Below are positions 10,923 to 20,258 of a DNA stretch of 39,837 bases, piece by piece. The notes under the pieces are model-generated. The model searched no databases, was not told the origin of the DNA, and was given only the letters and a program-made list of their open reading frames with translations. Where the stretch lies: NCBI RefSeq assembly GCF_004342485.1, contig NZ_SMBU01000042.1, positions 1-39,837 of the forward strand. The letters are read 5' to 3'. Each line of letters begins with the position of its first letter. The stretch's first letter is position 1. The DNA comes from Roseateles saccharophilus. GTDB lineage: Bacteria; Pseudomonadota; Gammaproteobacteria; Burkholderiales; Burkholderiaceae_C. Both the position numbers and the translations under genes were made by a program.

Positions 10923-12221
10923 ATGAGAACCCTGCTTGCCCTGGCCCTCCCGGCCCTTCTGGCCGCCTTCTGCCTGCCGGCCCAGGCCCAGCTGCGCCTG
11001 CCGCAGCTGCCCGGCCTGTCGCGCCTGCCGGGCCTGGCCGACCGCGTGCTGCCCCAGTCGCTGCCCGATCTGCTGTCGTCGACGGTCCAGCTCGTCGACC
11101 AGCGGGTGGCGAACGCCCGCGAGCTGCTGGCCCGCCATCGCGACCTCGTCGAGGCCGACCCCGCCGGCGAGCCCATCCGCCGCCAGGAGCTGGTGCTGCT
11201 GTCGCCGACCGATGCCGCGCTGGCCGCCGCGGCCGGGCTGGGCCTGACCCCGCTGCGCGAGGAGGCCTGGCCCGAGCTGGCGCTGCGCGAGGTGGTGCTG
11301 CGCGTGCCGGCCGACCTGGCCACGGCGCAGGCGCTGGTCCGGCTGCGCGCGGCCCAGCCGGACCTGCAGGCCGACTTCAACCATCTTTATTCACGCAGTG
11401 GCGCGATCGCTGCGGCGGCCGCCCCTGGCGCGCCGCCGCCCCAGCACGGCCCGCTGCGGGTGGGCCTGGTCGACGGCGGCGTGGACCGCCATCACGCCGC
11501 CCTGCGCCACGCGGCCGGCGCCAACTTCGGCTGCGGCGGCAGGGCGCTGCCCAGCGAACACGGCACGGCGGTCGCGTCCCTGCTCGTCGGGCAGGACCGC
11601 GGCTTTGCGGGTGCGGCCGTGAAGGCCGAGCTGTTCGCGGCGGACGTCTATTGCGACCGGCCGGACGGCGGCTCGGCCGAGGAGGTCGTGCGCGCGCTGG
11701 CCTGGATGGCACGCGAGCGCGTCGGCGTCGTCAACATCAGCCTGGTCGGGCCGCCGAACCGGCTGCTGGAGCAGGGCGTTGCGGCGCTGGTGAAGCGCGG
11801 CCACCTGCTCGTCGCCGCGGTCGGCAACGACGGGCCGGCCGCGCCGCCGCTCTACCCGGCCTCCTATGCCGGCGTCGTCGGCGTGACCGGCGTGAACCCG
11901 AACCGTCGCGTGCTGCCCGAGGCGGCGCAGGGGCCGCAGGTCATGTGGGCCGCGCCGGGCGCGGACCTGGCCGTGGCGCGCAGCGGCGGTGGCTACGGCG
12001 TTGCGCGTGGCACGTCCTTCGCGGCGCCCTTGGTGGCCGGCCTGCTCGCGGCCGAGTTGCGCGAGCCCGACGCAGCAGCAGCGGCAGCGGCCGTCGAGCG
12101 TCTGGCGGTGTCGGCCATCGACCTCGGCGCACCGGGCCGAGACCCGGTCTATGGCCGCGGCCTCGTCGCCGAGGACCTGCGCGTCGTGCCCGAGCAATTG
12201 CAGGCCCGCCAGGCGCGCTGA
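10923..12221 (+). CDS. Exported S8 (subtilisin-like) serine peptidase
   Basis: A 432-residue secreted or periplasmic protease. The signal peptide is MRTLLALALPALLAAFCLPAQAQ (1-23). A linker/prodomain-like region without a known motif covers about 24-175. The catalytic domain has an intact triad: D184 in VGLVDGGVD, H213 in SEHGTAVASL and S365 in ARGTSFAAPLVAG, with the oxyanion asparagine N302 in AVGNDGP. The catalytic domain, at about 250 residues, is compact. ATG at 10923 is chosen because the signal peptide begins there; GTG at 10914 is also in frame, and neither has a good ribosome-binding site. It is divergent from the ECF sigma operon and may be its target. Substrate and final location are unknown. 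Confidence 0.9.
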   Translation: MRTLLALALPALLAAFCLPAQAQLRLPQLPGLSRLPGLADRVLPQSLPDLLSSTVQLVDQRVANARELLARHRDLVEADPAGEPIRRQELVLLSPTDAALAAAAGLGLTPLREEAWPELALREVVLRVPADLATAQALVRLRAAQPDLQADFNHLYSRSGAIAAAAAPGAPPPQHGPLRVGLVDGGVDRHHAALRHAAGANFGCGGRALPSEHGTAVASLLVGQDRGFAGAAVKAELFAADVYCDRPDGGSAEEVVRALAWMARERVGVVNISLVGPPNRLLEQGVAALVKRGHLLVAAVGNDGPAAPPLYPASYAGVVGVTGVNPNRRVLPEAAQGPQVMWAAPGADLAVARSGGGYGVARGTSFAAPLVAGLLAAELREPDAAAAAAAVERLAVSAIDLGAPGRDPVYGRGLVAEDLRVVPEQLQARQAR

Positions 12222-12289
12222 CACAGCTCGTTGCACCTCGGCCGGGCTGGCCGGAAGGATGGTTTCGCGGTGGTCGTTGTGATGGGTGA

Positions 12290-12312
12290 AAGGGCCGGAA
12301 TGGCTGGCCCTT
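12290..12312 (+). promoter_or_regulatory. Inverted repeat upstream of the Ala/Gly-rich exported protein
   Basis: A perfect 7-base inverted repeat, AAGGGCC (12290-12296) and GGCCCTT (12306-12312), with a 9-base loop, lies between the protease gene and the next ORF. It has no T-run. It could be a regulator site or an mRNA hairpin in the leader of the downstream gene, whose ribosome-binding site GGAG starts at 12328. Confidence 0.4.
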
Positions 12313-12338
12313 CCGACACGCAACCCCGGAGATCCATC

Positions 12339-13112
12339 ATGTTTGCAACCCGTCGCACCCAAGTTCTTCGCGCCACGCTGAGCATTGCCGCACTGGCTGC
12401 CGGCCTGTGCGCCTCCAATGCCCATGCCGGCCTGCTGGGCGGTGGTGCGGGCCACGGCCTGACCGGCGGCCTGTCGGGCGGCCTGAATGGCGTGCTGTCG
12501 CCGCGCCAGCTCGACATCGGCGGCAAGGCCAACGGCTCCGCCAGCGGCCAGGGCGACGGCTCGCTGCTCACGGGCGCCGCCGACAAGGCTGCCGGGGCCG
12601 AGGCCGCCGCGAAGGACAAGGCCGCCAGCGCGAAGTCTGCCGCCGCGGATGCGAAGGCGGCCGCCGCCGACAAGGTCGCCGACCTGAAGGCCGGCGGCAA
12701 GAGCCTGAAAGACGCCTCCGGCAGTGCCGAAGCCGGCGCGACCGGTGCCGTCGACGGCACGGCCCATGGCCTCGTGGCGGGCCTTGGCGCCCAGGCCGGC
12801 GGCACGCTGGGCCGTGGTGGTGACGCCTCGAACGCCGCGACGCCGGCCAAGCCCGCGACGCCGGCGACGCCTGCCACGCCGGGCGCCAAGGGCACGGCCG
12901 CCGCGCCGGCGACGCCTGCCACCCCGGCCACGCCCGCAACGCCTTCGCCCTCGAGCGGCAACGGCAGCCAGCACAAGGCCATGAACGGCAGCGCCAACGC
13001 GCAGGCCGGTGGCCAGCACACCCGGGCCTCGGGCAATGCCTCGGCCAAGGCTTCGCGCGCCGACAGGTCCGTGGCCGTCGATGCCTCGGCCGACGGCTCG
13101 GTTCAGCGCTGA
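12339..13112 (+). CDS. Exported low-complexity Ala/Gly/Thr-Pro-rich protein
   Basis: A 257-residue protein of unknown function. Residues 1-30 are a clear signal peptide ending in SNAHA. The mature part starts with a glycine-rich stretch (LLGGGAGHGLTGGLSGGLNG). It continues with a lysine/alanine heptad-like section (AAAKDKAASAKSAAADAKAA, about 88-107), then a repetitive ATP-tripeptide region (about 167-205), and ends in a polar Ser/Ala/Asn tail. The Ala/Lys section could form a helix, and the Thr-Pro region looks like an extended linker or wall-spanning segment. ATG at 12339 follows GGAG at a good distance. It lies 117 bases after the S8 protease, in the same direction, and ends at a strong terminator. 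It may share control with the protease; that is inference. Confidence 0.75.
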   Translation: MFATRRTQVLRATLSIAALAAGLCASNAHAGLLGGGAGHGLTGGLSGGLNGVLSPRQLDIGGKANGSASGQGDGSLLTGAADKAAGAEAAAKDKAASAKSAAADAKAAAADKVADLKAGGKSLKDASGSAEAGATGAVDGTAHGLVAGLGAQAGGTLGRGGDASNAATPAKPATPATPATPGAKGTAAAPATPATPATPATPSPSSGNGSQHKAMNGSANAQAGGQHTRASGNASAKASRADRSVAVDASADGSVQR

Positions 13113-13130
13113 TCCGGTTGCGGCATGAAG

Positions 13131-13161
13131 AACGGCGGCCTGCGGGCCGCCGTTTGTTTTT
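13131..13161 (+). terminator. Strong intrinsic terminator
   Basis: A perfect 10-base stem, AACGGCGGCC (13131-13140) and GGCCGCCGTT (13145-13154), with a TGCG loop is followed by TGTTTTT. It closes the protease/Ala-rich gene unit and separates it from the convergent HD-GYP-like gene. Confidence 0.92.
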
Positions 13162-13170
13162 GCCTGGGCA

Positions 13171-14373
13171 TCAAAGCTTCAGCAGCGCATCCAGGTTCAC
13201 ATGCAGCTTCAGCTCGGCCGGCGCCAGGCTGGCGGCGATGGCCTGCGCGGCCAGCCGGGTGTCGCGCGGCACCGGGCCGCTCAGCGGGCTGCCGCTCTTG
13301 CCGATCAGCACGGCCACCAGCGGTTCGTTGGCACTGAAGCCGCGCTTGAAGACGATGCCGATCTCGCCGTTGGCCAGGCGCACGATGCTGCCCGGCGGGT
13401 AGAGGCCGACGACCTTGATGAGCGCCGCGCCGGCCTCGTCGGGCTGGCCGAGTTCGTCGAGGAAGACGGCACGGGCCGCCGCGGCACCGCTCATGGCCTG
13501 GCGGCTGCGGCGCGGCGCGAGGCGGGCGCCGAAGATGTCGATGCGGCGCAGCAGCCGGGCCAGCTTCTCGCCGTCGCCGCGGGCGGCCAGCGCCCCCGGG
13601 CCGGCCTCGTGGTGCAGGCGCACGGCCGTCAGCCAGGCCGGGTCGTCGATGCCGAGTCGGCCCAGGCGCTCGGCGGCGCGCTCGCCGTGGGCGGCCAGGG
13701 CCTGGCGCTGGGCCGGCGTGGCGGGGCCGGCCAGATTGGCCATGCGGTCGTGGGCTTCGTCGGCGCCATAGTTCATCGTCAGCGCCGCGCCCTGCAGCGC
13801 CGCGCGCAACTCGGGTGCGAGCTGCAGCTGCTGGGCGACGAGGTCGCAGAGCAGCAGGGTCAGCAGCGCGTGGCGGGCGCTGTAGTCGCCGAACTCCTTG
13901 CTGCTCTCGAAGACCAGCAGCATCAGCGTCGCGTCCGGGTGGCCGTGCAGGCGCTTGAGCGCCGCATCGCGCAGCGCGGCCACGCGGGCGGCGAAGCCCG
14001 CCGGCTCGGCCTCGCGCAGCAGCGTGTGGGTATGCAGCAGCAGGTCCGACCAGGCCTCGCGCGGGCCGAGCTCGATCTTGCCCGGCACCAAGGTGTCCAG
14101 CCGGAAGCTGGTGTCGGCCTTGGCGATGTCGGCCAGCGGCACGTCCTGCATGACGAGGGTGTCGAGCCGGTGGGCGCGGGCGCGCTGGTATTCCAGCGTG
14201 TCCTCGGACTGCACCCAGGCGCCGCCATCGACGAGGCTGCGCACCAGCGGTGAGTCGCGCAGCACCTGGCCACGCGCGAACAGCAGCTTGCCGCCGGCGT
14301 CGAAGAGGTCGTAGGGCAGGGTCATGCCGGGCCGCAGCGTGCGGGCGGGCAGGGGGATGAGGTCGGAGGCCAT
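13171..14373 (-). CDS. Degenerate HD-GYP-like signalling protein
   Basis: A 400-residue soluble protein related to HD-GYP cyclic-di-GMP phosphodiesterases. The C-terminal signature [21 protein letters not shown] (325-345) is the typical tail of that family. The N-terminal segment [28 protein letters not shown] also resembles the start of many HD-GYP proteins. The key motifs are eroded. Where GALLHDIG is expected, the protein reads [11 protein letters not shown] (195-205), so the HD pair is missing. HHE (254-256) remains, but the GYP motif after it is gone. H168 survives. It is therefore probably not an active phosphodiesterase and may act as a sensor or scaffold. ATG at 14373 has no clear ribosome-binding site. 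It diverges from the metH promoter and converges on a terminator. Confidence 0.78.
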   Translation of the reverse strand: MASDLIPLPARTLRPGMTLPYDLFDAGGKLLFARGQVLRDSPLVRSLVDGGAWVQSEDTLEYQRARAHRLDTLVMQDVPLADIAKADTSFRLDTLVPGKIELGPREAWSDLLLHTHTLLREAEPAGFAARVAALRDAALKRLHGHPDATLMLLVFESSKEFGDYSARHALLTLLLCDLVAQQLQLAPELRAALQGAALTMNYGADEAHDRMANLAGPATPAQRQALAAHGERAAERLGRLGIDDPAWLTAVRLHHEAGPGALAARGDGEKLARLLRRIDIFGARLAPRRSRQAMSGAAAARAVFLDELGQPDEAGAALIKVVGLYPPGSIVRLANGEIGIVFKRGFSANEPLVAVLIGKSGSPLSGPVPRDTRLAAQAIAASLAPAELKLHVNLDALLKL

Positions 14374-14444
14374 GTGTTACCGATTGTCGGCATGCTGTCG
14401 GCCATCTGAAGCCAGGCTTGAGCCCTGGCGAAGGAGGGGCTGCG

Positions 14445-14450
14445 TAGAAT
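14445..14450 (+). promoter_or_regulatory. Candidate -10 element of the metH promoter
   Basis: TAGAAT matches the sigma-70 -10 consensus at five of six positions. It would place the transcription start near 14457, directly before the riboswitch aptamer. A good -35 at the usual distance is not visible; TTGAGC at 14418 is 21 bases away. The fit with the riboswitch start is the main support. Confidence 0.5.
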
Positions 14451-14459
14451 TCCCGGCTC

Positions 14460-14521
14460 ATCCGAGGAGCGCTGCGACGGGTTTTCGGCCTGCCAGGCTC
14501 GGATTTCGAAGAACGGCGCTC
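14460..14521 (+). promoter_or_regulatory. S-adenosylhomocysteine (SAH) riboswitch
   Basis: The sequence carries the hallmarks of the SAH riboswitch aptamer. P1 is ATCCGAG (14460-14466) with CTCGGAT (14498-14504), seven perfect pairs. The conserved core GAGGAGCGCTGC follows, then CCAGGCTCGG on the 3' side of the internal stem. The pseudoknot is GAGCGC (14467-14472) with GCGCTC (14516-14521) inside AACGGCGCTCA. This class is known in beta- and gammaproteobacteria upstream of ahcY, metH and metF, where SAH binding turns expression on. The location, 27 bases before the metH ATG, fits exactly. SAH build-up would thus raise homocysteine recycling to methionine. Confidence 0.92.
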
Positions 14522-14548
14522 ATCGATCCTCAGCCTGAGTCGCCATCG

Positions 14549-17242
<2,694 letters not shown>

Positions 17243-17385
17243 GCGGCCCGCCGCGGGTTCCTCGCGGTGTGGGTGTGAAGTTGTGAAAAGCCCGGGTGAT
17301 CTGCCCCTGGGGCACCCCCGTGGATGCGGGTTCGGCCATCGTCCGAACAGCCCATCCACCTTCATGGCGACGTCATGGGTGCAAC

Positions 17386-17403
17386 GAAAAGTCGCGGCTT
17401 TTC
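17386..17403 (+). promoter_or_regulatory. Palindromic hairpin before the PEP-CTERM gene
   Basis: In the 180-base gap after metH, GAAAAG (17386-17391) and CTTTTC (17398-17403) form an inverted repeat around TCGCGG, ten bases before the ribosome-binding site of the next gene. CCCATCC occurs on both sides (17351 and 17407). A weaker hairpin, CCGCG/CGCGG (17251-17267), follows metH without a T-run. The gap holds no gene. Confidence 0.35.
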
Positions 17404-17422
17404 CAGCCCATCCGGAGTCACC

Positions 17423-19012
17423 ATGTCGCGCCCGTTCGTCGTCCACCCCCTCGCTGCCGCCTCCGCTGTTGCCGTCGCGCTGTTCGCCGCCACCGACGCG
17501 CAGGCCCAGGCCTTCCAGGCCGGCGACCTGATCGTGTCGCGTACCGTGTATGCCGGCACGGCGTCGACCGTGACCGTCGGCCAGACGCTGCCCGGCGGTG
17601 GCACGAACCGGGCCATCGCTGACGGCAGCTTCCCCAATGTGTTCAAGAACGAGGTGCCCGACCCCTCGTTCGGCGTCACCTCGCCGATCTTCATCGACCA
17701 GTACTCCACCACCGGCAGCCGCATCGGCAGCCTGGCCGTGGACCCCAGCCTCGCCGTCAGCAGCTTTGCGTCCAAGTCGGAGCTGGCCCTGAACGTCTCG
17801 ACCGACGGCAGCGCCATCACCTTCATGGGCTACAAGGCGCCGGTCAACACGCTGGACGTGTCCAACTCCAACACCGCCCAGGTGTTCGACAGCACCAACC
17901 CGGTGGGCTCCACCTATGCCCGCTCCGTCGTGCAGCTCAACCTGAGTTCCGGCGCGATGACCTCCACCGCCGTCAATGCCTACAGCGGCAACAACGGCCG
18001 CGCGGCCGTGCTGGCCAATGGCAACTACTACATGGTCGGCAACGCCGGCAACGCCGGCAACGGCAGCGGCAACGGCACGACGCTGAGCCAGCTGAGCGAC
18101 AACACCGGCGTGCAGAGCATTGCCGCCAACGGCTCGGGCAACACCACGGCCGTCGGCGTGGCCATCGGCACCTATGGCTCGACCACCGGCTACCAGCGCG
18201 GCTTCGCGCTGCAGCAGCTGCCGGCCTATGCCAGCACGCCGGGCAAGACGGGCAAGGACGACAACTTCCGCGGCATGACGGTCTTCAACAACACGCTCTA
18301 CGTGACCAAGGGCAGCGGCAGCAACGGCGTCAACACGGTCTACCAGGTCGGTGCCGCCGGTGCGCTGGCCAACGGCGGCTCGCTGAGCAATGCCGCCATC
18401 ACCATCCTGCCGGGCTTCAACACCACGTCGGAGAAGCTGCTGGAGGCCAACACGAACACGCCGGCCGGCGTGACCCACCCCTTCGGCATCTGGTTCGCCA
18501 ACAGCACGACGCTGTTCGTCGCGGACGAGGGCGACGGCATCCGCCTGGGCCAGGCCCACAAGAGCACCGCGCAGGCCGGCCTGCAGGAATGGGTGCTGAG
18601 CGACGGCAGCTGGAGCGAGACCGCCGTGTTCCAGAAGGGCCTGCTGGACCAGGCCACCTACACCCAGGGCCTGCCCTGGAACGTCAAGACCGACGGCCTG
18701 CGCAACCTGACCGGCACGACCAATGCCGACGGCAGCTTCACGCTCTACGCGACCACGTCGACCGTCAGCGACGAGACCACCCATGACCTCGGCGCCGATC
18801 CCAACCAGATCGTCGGCATCACCATCGGCGCCGGCTCGACGGCCGCCAACACCAGCTTCGCGGTGCTGCAGAGCGCGGCCGCCGGCGAGCGCTTCGGCGG
18901 TGTTGCGCTCGCGCCCAGCAGCGTGAGCGCCGTGCCCGAACCGCAGACCTGGGCGCTGATGCTGGCCGGCCTGTTCGGCGTGGGCCGCATCGCGCGCCGC
19001 CGTCGCGGCTGA
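17423..19012 (+). CDS. PEP-CTERM sorting-domain protein
   Basis: A 529-residue exported protein of unknown function. An N-terminal signal peptide ends near DAQAQA (about residue 30). The long middle is rich in Gly, Ser, Thr and Asn and has repeated beta-strand-like segments, consistent with an extracellular beta-rich (possibly propeller) fold. The last 26 residues are a PEP-CTERM tail: VPEPQTW, then the hydrophobic stretch ALMLAGLFGVG, then a basic end (RIARRRRG). Such tails are recognised by exosortase, which moves the protein to the outer surface, usually with exopolysaccharide. No exosortase is in the window. ATG at 17423 is chosen for CCGGAG seven bases upstream and for the signal peptide; upstream in-frame ATGs would spoil it. 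Confidence 0.88.
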   Translation: MSRPFVVHPLAAASAVAVALFAATDAQAQAFQAGDLIVSRTVYAGTASTVTVGQTLPGGGTNRAIADGSFPNVFKNEVPDPSFGVTSPIFIDQYSTTGSRIGSLAVDPSLAVSSFASKSELALNVSTDGSAITFMGYKAPVNTLDVSNSNTAQVFDSTNPVGSTYARSVVQLNLSSGAMTSTAVNAYSGNNGRAAVLANGNYYMVGNAGNAGNGSGNGTTLSQLSDNTGVQSIAANGSGNTTAVGVAIGTYGSTTGYQRGFALQQLPAYASTPGKTGKDDNFRGMTVFNNTLYVTKGSGSNGVNTVYQVGAAGALANGGSLSNAAITILPGFNTTSEKLLEANTNTPAGVTHPFGIWFANSTTLFVADEGDGIRLGQAHKSTAQAGLQEWVLSDGSWSETAVFQKGLLDQATYTQGLPWNVKTDGLRNLTGTTNADGSFTLYATTSTVSDETTHDLGADPNQIVGITIGAGSTAANTSFAVLQSAAAGERFGGVALAPSSVSAVPEPQTWALMLAGLFGVGRIARRRRG

Positions 19013-19025
19013 GCATCGCTCCGGG

Positions 19026-19050
19026 GTGGGTCGGGCACGGCCCTACCCAC
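19026..19050 (+). terminator. Hairpin after the PEP-CTERM gene, possible terminator
   Basis: GTGGGT (19026-19031) pairs with ACCCAC (19045-19050) and GGG with CCC inside, forming a stable stem with one mismatch and a 5-base loop, 14 bases after the stop codon. No T-run follows, so intrinsic termination is uncertain. Confidence 0.45.
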
Positions 19051-19064
19051 GGAGTCGGTGTCGT

Positions 19065-19109
19065 CCTACAAGTTAGGGGTGGCGCCGGCGGTAGGCTGGA
19101 GACCTACAA
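19065..19109 (+). repeat. CCTACAA direct repeat and inverted repeat in a leader region
   Basis: CCTACAA occurs at 19065-19071 and 19103-19109. GTAGG (19091-19095) forms an inverted repeat with the second copy (CCTAC 19103-19107). The elements lie just before AAGGAG of the glycine-zipper gene, so they could be a regulator site or affect translation. The pattern is short and may be chance. Confidence 0.3.
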
Positions 19110-19125
19110 ATTCCAAGGAGCCCCC

Positions 19126-19701
19126 ATGTCCGCCCTCCCGCTCAAGTCCACCCAGATCGTTGCCGGCGTTGCCGTCGTGCTGGCGCTGCTCGGCGGCGCC
19201 TATGCGGTGGGCCGTTCACAGGGCCCGAGCACCGACACCCCGCCGGTTGCACAGGAAATGGCCAAGCCACAGCACCTGGCTGCTGCCGGAACCAACGCTG
19301 CACCTTCGCGGGAGGCGGCGCCACAGGCCGCCCGCCGGGCCGATGAAGGCGGCGCTGCGGCCGCCCTCTGCCAGGGCTGCGCCCGCGTGACCGACGTGCA
19401 CACCGAGGCCCGCCGCGGGCAGGCCAGCGGCGTGGGTGCCGTGGGTGGTGCCGTCGTCGGCGGCTTGCTGGGCAATATGCTCGGCGGCGGCAATGGCAAG
19501 AAGCTCGCGACCGTCGGCGGCGCCGTGGCCGGCGGCTATGCCGGCAACGAGATCGAAAAGAACGAGAAGAGCCACTTGGTCTGGATCGTGCAGGTGCAGG
19601 AGCGCGACGGCCGCACGCACCGCTTCGAGCGCAGCGCGGACCCGGGCCTGCGCGTCGGCGACGAGGTGCGACTGACCGAGAACGGCTTCAGCCGCGTCTG
19701 A
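19126..19701 (+). CDS. Glycine-zipper 2TM (17-kDa antigen-like) membrane protein, copy 1
   Basis: A 191-residue envelope protein of unknown role. An N-terminal hydrophobic helix (about 10-30) has no obvious cleavage site and probably anchors it in the inner membrane. A Pro/Ala linker follows. Then comes a conserved block with C82-x-x-C85 in LCQGCARVTDVHTEARRGQ, and a glycine zipper (about 102-142, VGAVGGAVVGGLLGNMLGGG and VGGAVAGGYAGNEIEK) of the SlyB/17-kDa surface antigen type. A short beta-rich C-terminus (WIVQVQERDGRTHRFE) ends it. AAGGAG precedes the ATG. It is paralogous over the C-terminal 110 residues to the next gene, 80 bases downstream, pointing to tandem duplication. Confidence 0.85.
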   Translation: MSALPLKSTQIVAGVAVVLALLGGAYAVGRSQGPSTDTPPVAQEMAKPQHLAAAGTNAAPSREAAPQAARRADEGGAAAALCQGCARVTDVHTEARRGQASGVGAVGGAVVGGLLGNMLGGGNGKKLATVGGAVAGGYAGNEIEKNEKSHLVWIVQVQERDGRTHRFERSADPGLRVGDEVRLTENGFSRV

Positions 19702-19781
19702 GCGCGGCACGGCGATGCGGCTGGCGCGCTGGTGCCGGCTGCCGCACACTGGCCGGGTCAGCATCACCTGGAGGTAAGGCC

Positions 19782-20237
19782 ATGAAGCAGATCATCGCGG
19801 CGGCGGCCCTGGCCGCCGTCTTCGCCACCGCACAGGCCCAGCCGGCGCCCCAGCAGGCGCAGCCGGCCGCGTCCATGCCCACGTCCAAGCAGCTCGCCAG
19901 GCTCTGCGAAGGCTGTGCCTGGGTGCAGGACGTGCACAGCGAGACGCGCAAGGGCAAGGGCAGCGGCCTCGGGGTCATCGGCGGCGCCGTGCTCGGCGGC
20001 CTGCTGGGCAACCAGGTGGGTGGCGGCACGGGCAAGAAGGTTGCCACCGTCGGCGGTGCCGTGGCCGGCGGCTATGCCGGCAACGAGGTCGAGAAGAATA
20101 TGAAGAAGCAGACCGTCTGGGTCGTGCAGCTCGTCAACAAGGACGGCAGCACGCGCCGCATGGAGCTGGGCGCCGACCCGCGGCTGAAGGCGGGCGACAC
20201 GGTGCGCGAGAAGGACGGCCAGCTGACGCGGCAGTGA
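19782..20237 (+). CDS. Glycine-zipper 2TM (17-kDa antigen-like) exported protein, copy 2
   Basis: A 151-residue paralogue of the preceding gene. Here the N-terminus is a cleavable signal peptide (MKQIIAAAALAAVFATAQAQ). The mature part repeats the same order: C42-x-x-C45 in LCEGCAWVQDVHSETRKGKG, a glycine zipper (about 62-102, ending VGGAVAGGYAGNEVEK) and the C-terminal strand region WVVQLVNKDGSTRRME. A strong GGAGGTAAGG stands before the ATG. The different N-termini suggest the two copies act at different membranes or faces. It lacks a lipobox, unlike SlyB. It converges with comM, 21 bases away, with no obvious terminator. Confidence 0.85.
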   Translation: MKQIIAAAALAAVFATAQAQPAPQQAQPAASMPTSKQLARLCEGCAWVQDVHSETRKGKGSGLGVIGGAVLGGLLGNQVGGGTGKKVATVGGAVAGGYAGNEVEKNMKKQTVWVVQLVNKDGSTRRMELGADPRLKAGDTVREKDGQLTRQ

Positions 20238-20258
20238 GGCCGCGCGATGGCCGCTGGG

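Noticed and set aside
12840-12960. Tandem repeat array resembling a minisatellite or CRISPR
   Set aside because: The periodicity is the coding of Ala-Thr-Pro tripeptides inside an exported protein; there are no spacers or direct-repeat units of CRISPR size.
14418-14450. TTGAGC as the -35 of the metH promoter
   Set aside because: It is 21 bases from TAGAAT, too far for an ordinary sigma-70 promoter; only the -10 was kept.
17300-17340. Possible sigma-54 promoter (GGGGCAC...GGATGC) upstream of the PEP-CTERM gene
   Set aside because: The GG and GC elements are not ten bases apart, so the essential sigma-54 spacing fails.
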